This document shows, piece by piece, positions 25,150-33,700 of a DNA stretch of 64,000 bases. The DNA is from Streptomyces sp. man185 (GTDB lineage: Bacteria > Actinomycetota > Actinomycetes > Streptomycetales > Streptomycetaceae): NCBI GenBank assembly GCA_002551355.1, contig NTHE01000027.1, forward strand, positions 38,123 through 102,122, in the 5' to 3' direction. Position 1 is the stretch's first letter. Each line of letters begins with the position of its first letter. Under the pieces are notes generated by a model. It had not been told where the DNA came from. It saw only the letters and a program-made list of their open reading frames with translations, and searched no databases. Both the position numbers and the translations under genes were made by a program.

Positions 25150-25763
25150 CGCCGTACCCGGGGCGGCCCCGGGCGAACGCATCCCGGGTGCGCTCGGTGC
25201 TGGCCACGCTCCTTCTGACCGTCCTCACCCTGGTCTGCGGTGCTGCCACGGCGACCGGCGCGGCACCCGCCCTGACGCCCCGGAGCCTCGCGCCCGCCGT
25301 CACCGTGGCCTCGGCGTCGGCCGCACCGATGACCCACCGCCACGGCACCGTCGCCAGGCCTGACATCCGGCATCGGACCGGGCACGTCGCCGGGTCCGAC
25401 CGAGGGGGTCCGGGCCATGGGAACGGCGTCGTGGCCGGGCCGGGCACGGGCATGGTGGCGCAGGCCGGGCTCGAGCAGCCCAGGGCGGCGGCCGATCCGG
25501 CGCAGGCTCCGCGCGCGGGCACCGGCCGGCCGTACCTGCTCCTGCACGCACCGCCGCCACCGCACGACGCGCTGCCCCCGGCTCCGCCGGGGCCGGCCGA
25601 GCCGCACGGCGGCGTACGGCACATCGCCGCGGAATCCTTCGACGCACCCGGCAGCCGCAGGGGCGCGCTGCCCGGCGTACGGGGGCCTCCGGGCAGGACG
25701 GCCACCGGTCCCACGACCGGTCATCCGTCCTGTTCTGCCGATCCGGCGTCGCGTCCTCACTGA
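25146..25763 (+). CDS. Secreted or membrane-anchored Pro/His/Ala-rich protein of unknown function
   Basis: The GTG at 25146 overlaps the stop of the MreB-like gene, giving 205 residues. Residues about 14-37 (RVRSVLATLLLTVLTLVCGA) form a signal peptide or anchor. The remainder is low complexity, rich in Pro, Gly, Ala and His, with no domain I recognise and only Cys near the end. The coding case rests on the tight overlap, the clear signal sequence and its place in front of SecDF (35-base gap). It might be exported with help of that SecDF. Confidence 0.65.
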   Translation: MTPYPGRPRANASRVRSVLATLLLTVLTLVCGAATATGAAPALTPRSLAPAVTVASASAAPMTHRHGTVARPDIRHRTGHVAGSDRGGPGHGNGVVAGPGTGMVAQAGLEQPRAAADPAQAPRAGTGRPYLLLHAPPPPHDALPPAPPGPAEPHGGVRHIAAESFDAPGSRRGALPGVRGPPGRTATGPTTGHPSCSADPASRPH

Positions 25764-25798
25764 GGTGAGGGCGCTCGACGCCCCACCGGAGGATTTCC

Positions 25799-28162
25799 AT
25801 GACTCGCGCCACCACGGTGCGAGCGGTTCTGGCTGTCGCCGTCCTGCTCGTCTCCGTCTTCATCACCCTGACCATGTCGCCCAGACTCGGCCTCGACCTC
25901 CAGGGCGGCACCCGTATCGTGCTCCAGGCCCGGGACACCGCCACCGTCGAGGCGGACCGGGAGACCACCGACCGCACCCTGGAGGTGCTGCGGCAGCGCA
26001 TCGACTCGCTCGGCGTCTCCGAACCGACCCTGACCCGTTCCGGCGAGGACCGGATCATCGTCGAACTGCCCGACGTCCAGGACCCGCGCCAGGCCGCCGA
26101 GGTGATCGGCCGGACGGCGCAGCTCACCTTCCACGCGGTCGAGGGCCCGGGGGACGGGCAACCGGAGGAGGAGACCCCGCCCCGCGACTCCACCGGCGAC
26201 GCCTCCGGTGACGCCACCTCCGACCCCGCCCCCGACCGGTTGACCCTCCCCGACGAGCAGGACCGTCTCCTCGCCCTCGGCGAACCCCGGCTCTCCGGCG
26301 CGGGAGTCGAGGAGGCGACCGCCGCGTTCGACGCGCAGGGCGGAGCGGGCTGGAGCGTGTCGCTGGAGTTCCGCAAGGACGCCGGGCAGGACTGGAAGAA
26401 GCTGACCGGCGAGGCCGCGTGTCATCCCGCCGGGGACGACCGGCGGAGGGTCGCCATCGTCCTCGACGAGAAGGTCATCTCCTCGCCCCAGGTCGACCCG
26501 TCGGTCGGCTGCCGGGCCGGGCTGCCGTCGGGCGCCACCCAGATCACCGGGTCGTTCAGCGCGGACGAGGCGCGCGACCTGGCGCTGCTCATCAAGGGCG
26601 GAGCCCTGCCCGTGCCCGTCGAGATCGTCGAGCAGCGGACGGTCGGCCCGACGCTCGGCGCGGCGGCCATCGACGCGAGCGCGCGGGCGGCCCTCATCGG
26701 AGCGGCCGCCACCGCGCTCTTCATCACCGTCGTCTATCGCCTTTTCGGGGCGCTGGCCGCCGTGGCGCTGGGTGCGTACGGAGTGATCTCGTACGCCGCC
26801 CTCGTCGCCCTCGGCGTCACGCTGACTCTTCCCGGGCTCGCCGGATTCGTCCTCGCGATCGGGATGGCTGTCGACGCGAACGTCCTGGTCTTCGAACGGG
26901 CCAGGGAGGAGTGCGCGGAGCGGCCGAAACGCTCCCTGCGCTCCGCGCTGAGCACCGGGTTCCAGAAGGCGTGGAGCGCGGTCGCCGACTCCAACGCGAC
27001 GACGCTGATCGCGGCCGGACTGCTCTTCTTCCTGGGCTCGGGCCCGGTCAAGGGCTTCGGCGTCACCCTCGCCATCGGGGTCGTCGCCTCGATGTTCTCC
27101 GCGCTGGTCATCGCCCGCGCGCTCACCGAGATCGCCGCGAACTCCCGCTTCGTCAGCGACTACCGGAGCGTCAACGGCATCGCACGCCCCGGCGCGGTGC
27201 GGGCCTGGCTGGTCCGCAAGGACCCGCAGCTCTTCCGGAAACCGGTCCGCTGGCTCGTCGTCTCCGCGGCCCTGGTCGCCGTCGCGGTGGCCGGGATCGT
27301 GGTGCGCGGCGTCGATCTGGGCGTGGAGTTCACCGGGGGCCGGCTGGTCGAGTACTCCACCAGCCGCCCGGTCGACGTCGAGACGGCCAGGGACACGCTT
27401 GCCGCCGCCGGGTTCGGCGACGCCGAGGTCACGACGGCGGGCGACGGCGACCTGTCCGTACGGACCGGGAAGCTCGACAACGACGGCGAACACGCCCTGC
27501 GCGCCGCCCTCGCCGAGGAGGGCGGCGAGACGACGAAGGTACGGGACGAACTGATCGGCCCGAGCCTCGGCGACGAACTGCGCCGCAACGCGCTGATCGC
27601 CCTGGGCGTCGCGGTGGCCGTACAACTGGCCTATCTGGCCCTCCGGTTCCGCTGGACGTTCGCGGTGGCGTCCGTCGGTGCCATGGTGCACGACGTGATC
27701 CTGGTGGTGGGGGCCTTCGCCTGGCTGGGGCGACCGGTGGACGGCATCTTCCTGGCCGCCCTGCTCACGGTCATCGGCTACTCGGTCAACGACTCGGTGG
27801 TGGTCTTCGACCGGGTACGGGAACTGTGGGGGGCGAACCGGCGGACACCGCTGGAGACAGTCGCCCGCCGGGCCGTCCTGCAGACCGTTCCGCGCACGGT
27901 GAACACCGGGATGGGCGCCCTGTTCATCCTGGCCGCCCTCGCGGTAGTCGGCGGCGATTCGCTCGCCGACTTCGCGCTCGCCCTGCTCATCGGCATCGTC
28001 GTCGGCACCTGGTCCTCGGTGTTCACCGCCGTACCCGGAGCCCTCGCCCTGGAACGGACCACGAAGGCCCCGCCGCCCGCACCGGGGAAGGGCAAGGGCG
28101 CGTCGCGGGGGAAGGCCCGTGCGGCACGGCGCGACCCGCTCGACAACGGGGCGCGCGTCTGA
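25799..28162 (+). CDS. secDF: Fused protein-export membrane protein SecDF
   Basis: ATG 25799 follows GGAGGA. The 787 residues combine SecD and SecF. The SecD half has TM1, GLDLQGG (31-37), a large extracytoplasmic P1 domain and GMAVDANVLVFERARE (near 354-370). The SecF half has GVDLGVEFTGG (near 505), GYSVNDSVVVFDR (near 660) and its six-helix bundle. SecDF uses the proton gradient to pull secreted proteins off the translocon. Streptomyces generally also have separate SecD and SecF, so this fused copy is an accessory paralogue (SCO6160-like, from memory). C-terminus is a basic Lys/Ala tail. Confidence 0.95.
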   Translation: MTRATTVRAVLAVAVLLVSVFITLTMSPRLGLDLQGGTRIVLQARDTATVEADRETTDRTLEVLRQRIDSLGVSEPTLTRSGEDRIIVELPDVQDPRQAAEVIGRTAQLTFHAVEGPGDGQPEEETPPRDSTGDASGDATSDPAPDRLTLPDEQDRLLALGEPRLSGAGVEEATAAFDAQGGAGWSVSLEFRKDAGQDWKKLTGEAACHPAGDDRRRVAIVLDEKVISSPQVDPSVGCRAGLPSGATQITGSFSADEARDLALLIKGGALPVPVEIVEQRTVGPTLGAAAIDASARAALIGAAATALFITVVYRLFGALAAVALGAYGVISYAALVALGVTLTLPGLAGFVLAIGMAVDANVLVFERAREECAERPKRSLRSALSTGFQKAWSAVADSNATTLIAAGLLFFLGSGPVKGFGVTLAIGVVASMFSALVIARALTEIAANSRFVSDYRSVNGIARPGAVRAWLVRKDPQLFRKPVRWLVVSAALVAVAVAGIVVRGVDLGVEFTGGRLVEYSTSRPVDVETARDTLAAAGFGDAEVTTAGDGDLSVRTGKLDNDGEHALRAALAEEGGETTKVRDELIGPSLGDELRRNALIALGVAVAVQLAYLALRFRWTFAVASVGAMVHDVILVVGAFAWLGRPVDGIFLAALLTVIGYSVNDSVVVFDRVRELWGANRRTPLETVARRAVLQTVPRTVNTGMGALFILAALAVVGGDSLADFALALLIGIVVGTWSSVFTAVPGALALERTTKAPPPAPGKGKGASRGKARAARRDPLDNGARV

Positions 28163-28190
28163 GGGGATCCCGTGCCCCCGGGCATCCCGC

Positions 28191-28214
28191 CGCCCCGGCA
28201 TTCCCGCCGGGGCG
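28191..28214. terminator. Bidirectional hairpin between secDF and the XRE gene
   Basis: Perfect 9-bp arms (CGCCCCGGC and GCCGGGGCG) around a 6-base loop, 28 bases after secDF and 19 bases beyond the convergent gene's stop. Confidence 0.65.
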
Positions 28215-28233
28215 ACGGGCGCGGGCGCCGGAT

Positions 28234-29091
28234 TCAGGCGTCAGGGGATACGTGGGCGTGCAGATAGGCGGCGGTCTCCCGGTCCGCGGGGAGGAACGTC
28301 TCGATGGCCAGCTCGGCCACCGTCACGTCCATCGGCGTGTTGAACGTCGCGATCGACGACACGAACGACAGCACCCGGCCGTCGTGTTCGAGCAGCATCG
28401 GCAGCGCGAACGCGGCGTCGGCCCGCCCCCGGCCCGTAGCCCCCGCCGCCCGGCCACTGCCGCCGTGCCCGCCGGCGCGGTCCGTGCCGTCCTCCCGTAC
28501 GGGGGCCGGATACGCGGCCACCTCGTCGTACAGCTGGCGCAGCGCGGGTGAGCGTACGAGGGCGATCTGACGGTCCATCTGCGCCAGCAGGTCCGCCCGC
28601 CACTCCCGGAGGTTCACGATGCGCGGGGCGAGCCCCTCCGGGTGGAGGGTCAGCCGCATGGCGTTCACCGGCGGGGTCAGCAGCTTCTCCGGCACCCCTT
28701 CCAGCATCAGTGCGATGCCCCGGTTGGCCGCCACCACCCCGTAGGTGCCGTCCACCACGAGCGCCGGATACGGCTCATACGCCGCGAGCAGCCGGTCGAG
28801 GCTCTCGCGCAGGGAGGTCATCGCGGGGTCGTCGAGCGGGGTCTGCGGGTAGCGGGGCGCGTAACCGGCTATCACGAGGAGGGCGTTGCGTTCACGGACC
28901 GGGACGTCCAGCTGTTCGGCCAGCCGCAGGACCATCTCCTCGCTGGGCCGGGAGCGGCCCGTCTCGATGAACGAGATGTGGCGGGCCGAGGAGTCCGCGC
29001 GCAGGGCCAGCTCCAACTGGCTGAAGCGCCGCTGTTCCCGCCAGTCCCGCAGCAGCGGCCCCACTCCCGTGTCGGGCAAGACAGTCGTCAT
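28234..29091 (-). CDS. XRE-family regulator with MmyB-like ligand domain
   Basis: 285 residues. Residues about 10-75 are a Cro/C1-type helix-turn-helix (FSQLELALRADSSARHISFIETGRSRPS). Residues about 95-280 match the MmyB-like PAS-fold domain of actinobacterial regulators (YPALVVDGTYGVVAANRGI, LHPEGLAPRIVNLREWRADLL), which is reported to bind fatty acids in the group. A Gly/Ala/Arg-rich insert (about 205-225) interrupts the domain. The divergent neighbour (phhB) is 117 bases away and might be a target. Confidence 0.9.
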   Translation of the reverse strand: MTTVLPDTGVGPLLRDWREQRRFSQLELALRADSSARHISFIETGRSRPSEEMVLRLAEQLDVPVRERNALLVIAGYAPRYPQTPLDDPAMTSLRESLDRLLAAYEPYPALVVDGTYGVVAANRGIALMLEGVPEKLLTPPVNAMRLTLHPEGLAPRIVNLREWRADLLAQMDRQIALVRSPALRQLYDEVAAYPAPVREDGTDRAGGHGGSGRAAGATGRGRADAAFALPMLLEHDGRVLSFVSSIATFNTPMDVTVAELAIETFLPADRETAAYLHAHVSPDA

Positions 29092-29208
29092 GCCAAGACC
29101 GTAACGTCACGAGCGGGCCGGACGGCGGCCGCGCCGGAACGGGCCGCCCCCGCCCGCTGTGACGCACACGCCGATCCACGTTCCACCGAGACCCACGGGA
29201 GCCGTGCC

Positions 29209-29514
29209 ATGAGCGCCGAACCGCTGTCGCCGAACGAGATCGACCGCCGGCTGGAGAGCCTGCCCGGCTGGGCGCTGGAAGGCGACCGGATCACCCGGAC
29301 CTTCCGGTTGCCCTCGCACTTCGCCGCCGCCGCGCTGACGGTCCACATCGCGCGGATCCAGGACGAGCTGAACCACCACTCCGACCTGACGCTCGGCTAC
29401 AACACCGTGGCCCTCACCGTCCACACGCACGACGCGGGCGGCGCGATCACCGAGAAGGACCTCGCGCTCGCCGCCCGGGTGGCGGCCGCCGCGCCGGCCC
29501 ACGGGGCCGAATAG
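29209..29514 (+). CDS. phhB: 4a-hydroxytetrahydrobiopterin dehydratase (pterin carbinolamine dehydratase)
   Basis: ATG 29209 with GGGAG upstream; 101 residues, the normal family length. Active-site His residues are in place: His56-His57 (NHHSDL) and His74 (THDAGG), with the conserved GAITEKDLALA at the end. It dehydrates 4a-carbinolamine tetrahydropterin, recycling the cofactor of aromatic amino acid hydroxylases, in the cytoplasm. No hydroxylase gene is adjacent. Confidence 0.93.
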   Translation: MSAEPLSPNEIDRRLESLPGWALEGDRITRTFRLPSHFAAAALTVHIARIQDELNHHSDLTLGYNTVALTVHTHDAGGAITEKDLALAARVAAAAPAHGAE

Positions 29515-29550
29515 CTCCGGCGGAGCCGAACGGCCCACCGCCCTTCCGGC

Positions 29551-30513
29551 TCAGGCCACCGTGCCGAATCGCGGGTGCGCGCCGAGCCACTGCGCGTAGC
29601 TCGGGCTGCGCGACACCGCCTCCGCGTACGCCGCGCGGGTCGCGCCCGCCACCAACCCCGCCGCGGCGTCGGCGGCCGGGGAGTGCGGATGCCAGCCCAC
29701 CAGGTGACGCCAGCTGAGCGGCGCACCGGCCAGCGGTCTGGTCACCAGGCCGGGCGTCGGAGGGAACGTCGCCCGGCACAGCCCGATCGCCCGCCCCACC
29801 TGCACCAGATGGACGACGGACGAGGTGTCCGTCTCGTACACCGACACCGGGGTGAAGCCCGACCGCGCGCAGGCGGCGGTGAAGCAGTCGGCGAAGCAGC
29901 CGTCGCCCGGCACGTCCGCCCAGCACTCGTCCGCGAGCGCGGCCAGGTCCAGTTCCGCTTCGCCGGCCAGGGCGTGGTCCTCCGGCAGCATTACGAAGAC
30001 CGGGTCCACCCCGACGACCTCCCAGACCAGCCGGTCCGCCAGCGGCGGCGGGCTCTCGCCGCACGTCCCGATCAGCGCGAAGTCCAGCCGCCCGTCGATC
30101 ACCAGCGAGGCGATCTCGTCCACCGACCACGAGGTGTACGTCGACACCGTCGCCGCCGGGTGCGCGGCGGCCATCCGGTCCACCAGACCGCCGAGCAGCG
30201 GACCGTGGGTGCCGCCGAGCCGGAAACGGTCCAGCGCCCCCCTGGCATTGGCGAACCGCACGGCCTCCGCCTGGAGTTCACTGACCGCGGGCAGCACCAC
30301 CCGGGCCCGCTCCAGCACCAGTTCGCCGAGCGGGGTGGCACGGGCTCCGGTGTGGTCACGGTCGAAGAGAGCGCCGCCCAGGGCCTTCTCGATCCGCCGC
30401 AGCTGAGCGCTGAGAGCGGGCTGGGCAAGCCCCAAAGTGGCGGCGGCCTTGGTGAGGCTGCCCGTGTCGGCTATGGCACGGACCGTTCGCAGATGGCGCA
30501 ACTCCAGCTCCAT
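29551..30513 (-). CDS. LysR family transcriptional regulator
   Basis: 320 residues: N-terminal winged helix (LRHLRTVRAIADTGSLTKAA, LGLAQPALSAQLRRIEKALG) and a two-lobe effector domain (GTHGPLLGGLVDRMAAAHPA). Its targets are not evident; the next gene on its upstream side is on the same strand, so there is no divergent partner to suggest one. Confidence 0.93.
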   Translation of the reverse strand: MELELRHLRTVRAIADTGSLTKAAATLGLAQPALSAQLRRIEKALGGALFDRDHTGARATPLGELVLERARVVLPAVSELQAEAVRFANARGALDRFRLGGTHGPLLGGLVDRMAAAHPAATVSTYTSWSVDEIASLVIDGRLDFALIGTCGESPPPLADRLVWEVVGVDPVFVMLPEDHALAGEAELDLAALADECWADVPGDGCFADCFTAACARSGFTPVSVYETDTSSVVHLVQVGRAIGLCRATFPPTPGLVTRPLAGAPLSWRHLVGWHPHSPAADAAAGLVAGATRAAYAEAVSRSPSYAQWLGAHPRFGTVA

Positions 30514-30630
30514 AAGGGCAAGTTATGGGCCCGAACGCACCCCGGCAATATGCATGCTCCCCCTAACCGTTCGGTCGGTGTACACGGGCCGTACTCCGCC
30601 GGGCCGGCCGGCGGGGTACGGCGTTCCGGT

Positions 30631-31458
30631 TCAGCCGTGCCAGGCACCGTCCGCGGCGGCCTCGCGGGCGAAGTCGGCGAGGTCCTTCGGCTCCCGCCCC
30701 AGCACCCGCTTCACCTCGTCCGTCGTCGCCGCGTTGTGGCCGTCCAGCAGCGTGGCGAACAGCTCGGCCAGGAATTCGGCCTCTGCCTCGGACACCCCGA
30801 ACTCCTCCAGCAGCGAGGCGTACGCGGGCCCGGTCACCGGGACGTACCGCACCGGCCGGCCCGCCGCCCGGCCCACCACCTCGGCCGCCTCCTCGAAGGT
30901 CAGGGACCGCGGTCCCGTCAGCTCGTACACCGCCCCCGCGTGCCCGTCCTCGGTCAGCGCGGCCACCACCACGTCGGCCAGGTCGTCGAGGTCCAGGAAC
31001 GGTTCGGCCGTCGGGCCCGCGGGGAACACCAGCTCGCCGCCCAGCACGCCGCCCAGCAGCGCGCCCTCGCTGAAGTTCTGCGCGAAGAACGCCGACCGGA
31101 CGACCGTGACCTCCACCGCCACGGCGGCCGCGCGCAGCGCCTCCTCCGCGACGGCCGCCTGCGGTTCGCCGCGCCCCGACAGCAGCACCACCCTGCGCAC
31201 CCCGCACGCGGCCGCGGTCCGCCCGAAGGCGGCCATAGCCTCCGCCGCCCCGGGCGCCGCCAGGTCCGGGTAGTACGCCACATAGGCGGCCTGCGCGCCG
31301 TACAGGGCCGCCGCCCAGCCCGTGTCGTCCTGCCAGTCGAACGGCACGTCGCCCGTGCGCGAACCCGAGCGGACCGGAACTCCGAGGGCGGCCAGCCGCT
31401 CGGTCACCCGACGGCCGGTCTTGCCCGTTCCGCTCGTCACCAGGACCGTTCCCGTCAT
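30631..31458 (-). CDS. NmrA/SDR-type NAD(P)-binding protein
   Basis: ATG 31458 is preferred: it directly starts the Rossmann fold (TGTVLVTSGTGKTGRRV) and has GAGGG nearby. An in-frame ATG at 31593 would add 45 residues made mostly of Asn-Ser and Gly-Thr repeats. The 275-residue product has the atypical-SDR/NmrA pattern (VVLLSGRGE, VRSAFFAQNFSEG, LDLDDLADVVVAAL) and could be a quinone or NADPH-sensing reductase. It is divergent from an AraC regulator, which may control it. Confidence 0.88.
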   Translation of the reverse strand: MTGTVLVTSGTGKTGRRVTERLAALGVPVRSGSRTGDVPFDWQDDTGWAAALYGAQAAYVAYYPDLAAPGAAEAMAAFGRTAAACGVRRVVLLSGRGEPQAAVAEEALRAAAVAVEVTVVRSAFFAQNFSEGALLGGVLGGELVFPAGPTAEPFLDLDDLADVVVAALTEDGHAGAVYELTGPRSLTFEEAAEVVGRAAGRPVRYVPVTGPAYASLLEEFGVSEAEAEFLAELFATLLDGHNAATTDEVKRVLGREPKDLADFAREAAADGAWHG

Positions 31459-31488
31459 GCGTCCCTCGCCCCGCCCCTCGCGTTCGGT

Positions 31489-31560
31489 GGTGCCGGTGCC
31501 GGTGCCGGTGCCGGTGCCGGTGCCGGTGCCGGTGCTGTTGCTGTTGCTGTTGCTGTTGCC
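31489..31560. repeat. Hexanucleotide tandem repeat (GGTGCC/GTTGCT type), 12 units
   Basis: Seven exact GGTGCC units (31489-31530), then GGTGCT, three GTTGCT and one GTTGCC. It lies between the two candidate starts of the NmrA-type gene. If translated it encodes Ser-Asn and Thr-Gly dipeptide repeats; unit changes would keep the frame. Confidence 0.9.
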
Positions 31561-31704
31561 GTCGTCTCGTCGTGTGTACGTGTTCTCCGTCATGGCTCCA
31601 GGCTCCCGGGCCCGCGCCCGCCCGGACATGCTCCAAAGGCTCAAGCACCTACGCGTGAGTCCACGGCCACGCCTCCGGGCGGCCACGCGTCTACGCTGGC
31701 GGCC

Positions 31705-32715
31705 ATGGACGCTCTCGCCGGACTCCTGGACGGGCCACGGGCCCGGGGCGCGTTTCTGCTCCGCATGGTGATGGAGCCGCCCTGGGCGGTACGGGTCGAG
31801 GACCGGGCGCCGATCTGCCTCATGTCGGTCCGGCGCGGTACGGCCTGCATCGTCCCGTCCGACGGAGGCGAACCGGTCCCGCTCGGCCCCGGGGACATCG
31901 CGGTGGTCCGCGGCCCCGATTCGTACACCGTCGCGGACGCGCCCGGGACGACACCCCACGCGCTCGTCGGCCCCGGGGGCGTCTGCACGACGCTGCACGG
32001 CCGCCCGCTCTCGCAGGACATGGTGCTGAACGTACGGACCTGGGGAAACGCGGCCGACGGCGCCGCGGCCGTCCTCGTCGGCACCTACCTGCTGGACGGC
32101 GAGATCAGCCGTCGGCTGCTGGACGCGGTGCCCCCGCTCCTCACGGTCCCCGCCGACGCGCGGACCCGGCCGCTGCTGGACCTGCTCGACGCGGAGATCG
32201 CCCAGGACGAGCCGGGCCAGCGCGTCGTCCTGGACCGACTGCTGGACCTGCTGCTCATCGCCGTGCTCCGCGCCTGGTTCGCCCGGCCCGGGGCCGGTGC
32301 TCCCGCCTGGTACCGCGCGATGGGCGACCCGGTCGTGGGCGCGGCGCTCCGGCTGCTCCAGAACGACCCGGCGCACCCCTGGACCGTCGCCTCGCTCGCC
32401 GCCCGCGCCGGGGTGTCCCGGGCCGGCCTGGCCCGCCGGTTCACCGAGCTGGTCGGGGAGCCGCCGATGGCGTATCTCACCGGCTGGCGGCTCGCCGTCG
32501 CGGCCGACCTGCTGCGCGAGAGCGACGCCACGGTGGAGGCCGTGGCCCGGAAAGTCGGCTACAGCGCCCCCTTCGCCTTCAGCGCCGCGTTCAAGCGGGT
32601 CAGGGGAGTCAGCCCGCAGGAGTACCGAGGCAGTACGCCGGGTAGCCACCTCGATTTGCCGGATCAGCAACGAACCTTGCCGCCGGAATCCCTTCCGGGG
32701 AGGCTGGCCCCATGA
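31705..32715 (+). CDS. AraC family transcriptional regulator (cupin sensor)
   Basis: ATG 31705 starts a 336-residue protein. Residues about 1-180 form the AraC cupin-type sensor (VEDRAPICLMSVRRGTACIV, GPGDIAVVRGPDSYTVAD). Residues about 205-310 are the double helix-turn-helix (WTVASLAARAGVSRAGLARRF and VEAVARKVGYSAPFAFSAAF). It probably regulates the divergent NmrA-type gene, a frequent pairing. Its stop overlaps the methyltransferase start by ATGA. Confidence 0.93.
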   Translation: MDALAGLLDGPRARGAFLLRMVMEPPWAVRVEDRAPICLMSVRRGTACIVPSDGGEPVPLGPGDIAVVRGPDSYTVADAPGTTPHALVGPGGVCTTLHGRPLSQDMVLNVRTWGNAADGAAAVLVGTYLLDGEISRRLLDAVPPLLTVPADARTRPLLDLLDAEIAQDEPGQRVVLDRLLDLLLIAVLRAWFARPGAGAPAWYRAMGDPVVGAALRLLQNDPAHPWTVASLAARAGVSRAGLARRFTELVGEPPMAYLTGWRLAVAADLLRESDATVEAVARKVGYSAPFAFSAAFKRVRGVSPQEYRGSTPGSHLDLPDQQRTLPPESLPGRLAP

Positions 32716-33674
32716 GCAGCCACGCCGGTCACGGCCACCACGACGCGCACGCCGCCACCACCCCCGTACAGGCACACGCCCACGGGCATGCCCATTCCTC
32801 CGCGCATGGATCGGGGGGCGATCCGGCGACGGACATCGACTGGGACGTTCTCGGTCCCCTGCTGGAGCAGGAGGCGGAACTCAACGGCGCGCAGTACGAG
32901 GAGGCGGCGCGTTGGATCGCCGCCCTGCCCACCGCGCCGAAGGTCCGCCGGGTCCTGGACATCGGCAGCGGCCCCGGCGTCGTCTCGTGCCTGTTGGCCG
33001 AGGTCTTCCCGGAGGCCGAGGTGGTGGCTGTGGACGCCACGCCCGCTCTCCTGGAACGCGCGAAGAACCGTGCGCGACGCCTCGGCGTGATCGACCGCTT
33101 CCAGGCCCTGGAGGCCGAACTGCCCGCTGACCTCGACCGGTTGGGCGAGGCCGATCTGATCTGGGCGGGCAACTCCCTGCACCACCTGGGCGATCAGCGC
33201 GCCGCGCTGGCAGGCTTCGCCGGGCTTCTGCGGGCCGGCGGAACGGTCGCGCTCGTCGAGGGCGGCCTGCCCACCCGGCGGCTGCCCCGCGACATCGGCA
33301 TCGGAGAACCCGGTCTGGAGGCCCGCATGGGCGCGGCCGCCGCCACGCGCTTCGAGCACATGCGGTCCGAACTCCCCGGTGCGAAGCGGGAGACCGAGGA
33401 CTGGAACGCGCTCTTCACCGCGGTGGGCCTCGCCCCGCAGGGCACCCGCAGCTTCCTCCTCGACCTGCCCGCCCCGCTCTCCCGACCGGTCCGCGACCAC
33501 GTCATCGCGAGCATCACCCGCGAGCGCGCGGTGCTCGGCGAGCTGCTGACGGCCGAGGACAGCGCCGTACTGGACCGGCTGCTGGACTCCGAGGACCCCG
33601 AAGGCCTCCACCACCGCCCCGACGTCCACCTGCTCACAGCCCGCACGGTCCACCTGGGACGACGCGAGCAGTAG
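32712..33674 (+). CDS. SAM-dependent methyltransferase with His-rich N-terminus
   Basis: 320 residues. The first 32 contain ten His (HAGHGHHDAH, HAHGHAH), a likely metal-binding tail. The methyltransferase core follows with VLDIGSGPGVVSCLLAEVF (motif I), VVAVDATPALLERA and DLIWAGNSLHHLGDQRAAL. Translationally coupled to the AraC gene. The substrate is unknown; the His tail could sense or hold a metal, or be disordered only. Confidence 0.88.
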   Translation: MSSHAGHGHHDAHAATTPVQAHAHGHAHSSAHGSGGDPATDIDWDVLGPLLEQEAELNGAQYEEAARWIAALPTAPKVRRVLDIGSGPGVVSCLLAEVFPEAEVVAVDATPALLERAKNRARRLGVIDRFQALEAELPADLDRLGEADLIWAGNSLHHLGDQRAALAGFAGLLRAGGTVALVEGGLPTRRLPRDIGIGEPGLEARMGAAAATRFEHMRSELPGAKRETEDWNALFTAVGLAPQGTRSFLLDLPAPLSRPVRDHVIASITRERAVLGELLTAEDSAVLDRLLDSEDPEGLHHRPDVHLLTARTVHLGRREQ

Positions 33675-33700
33675 CCGACGCCGTGGATCACCGCTCCCGG

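Noticed and set aside
25757..28201. Antisense open frame of about 800 codons opposite secDF
   Set aside because: Mirror of a well-conserved gene in a GC-rich genome; no motif seen.
31489..31560. CRISPR array or frame-shifting contingency locus
   Set aside because: Units are contiguous hexamers without spacers, and changes of six bases keep the frame.
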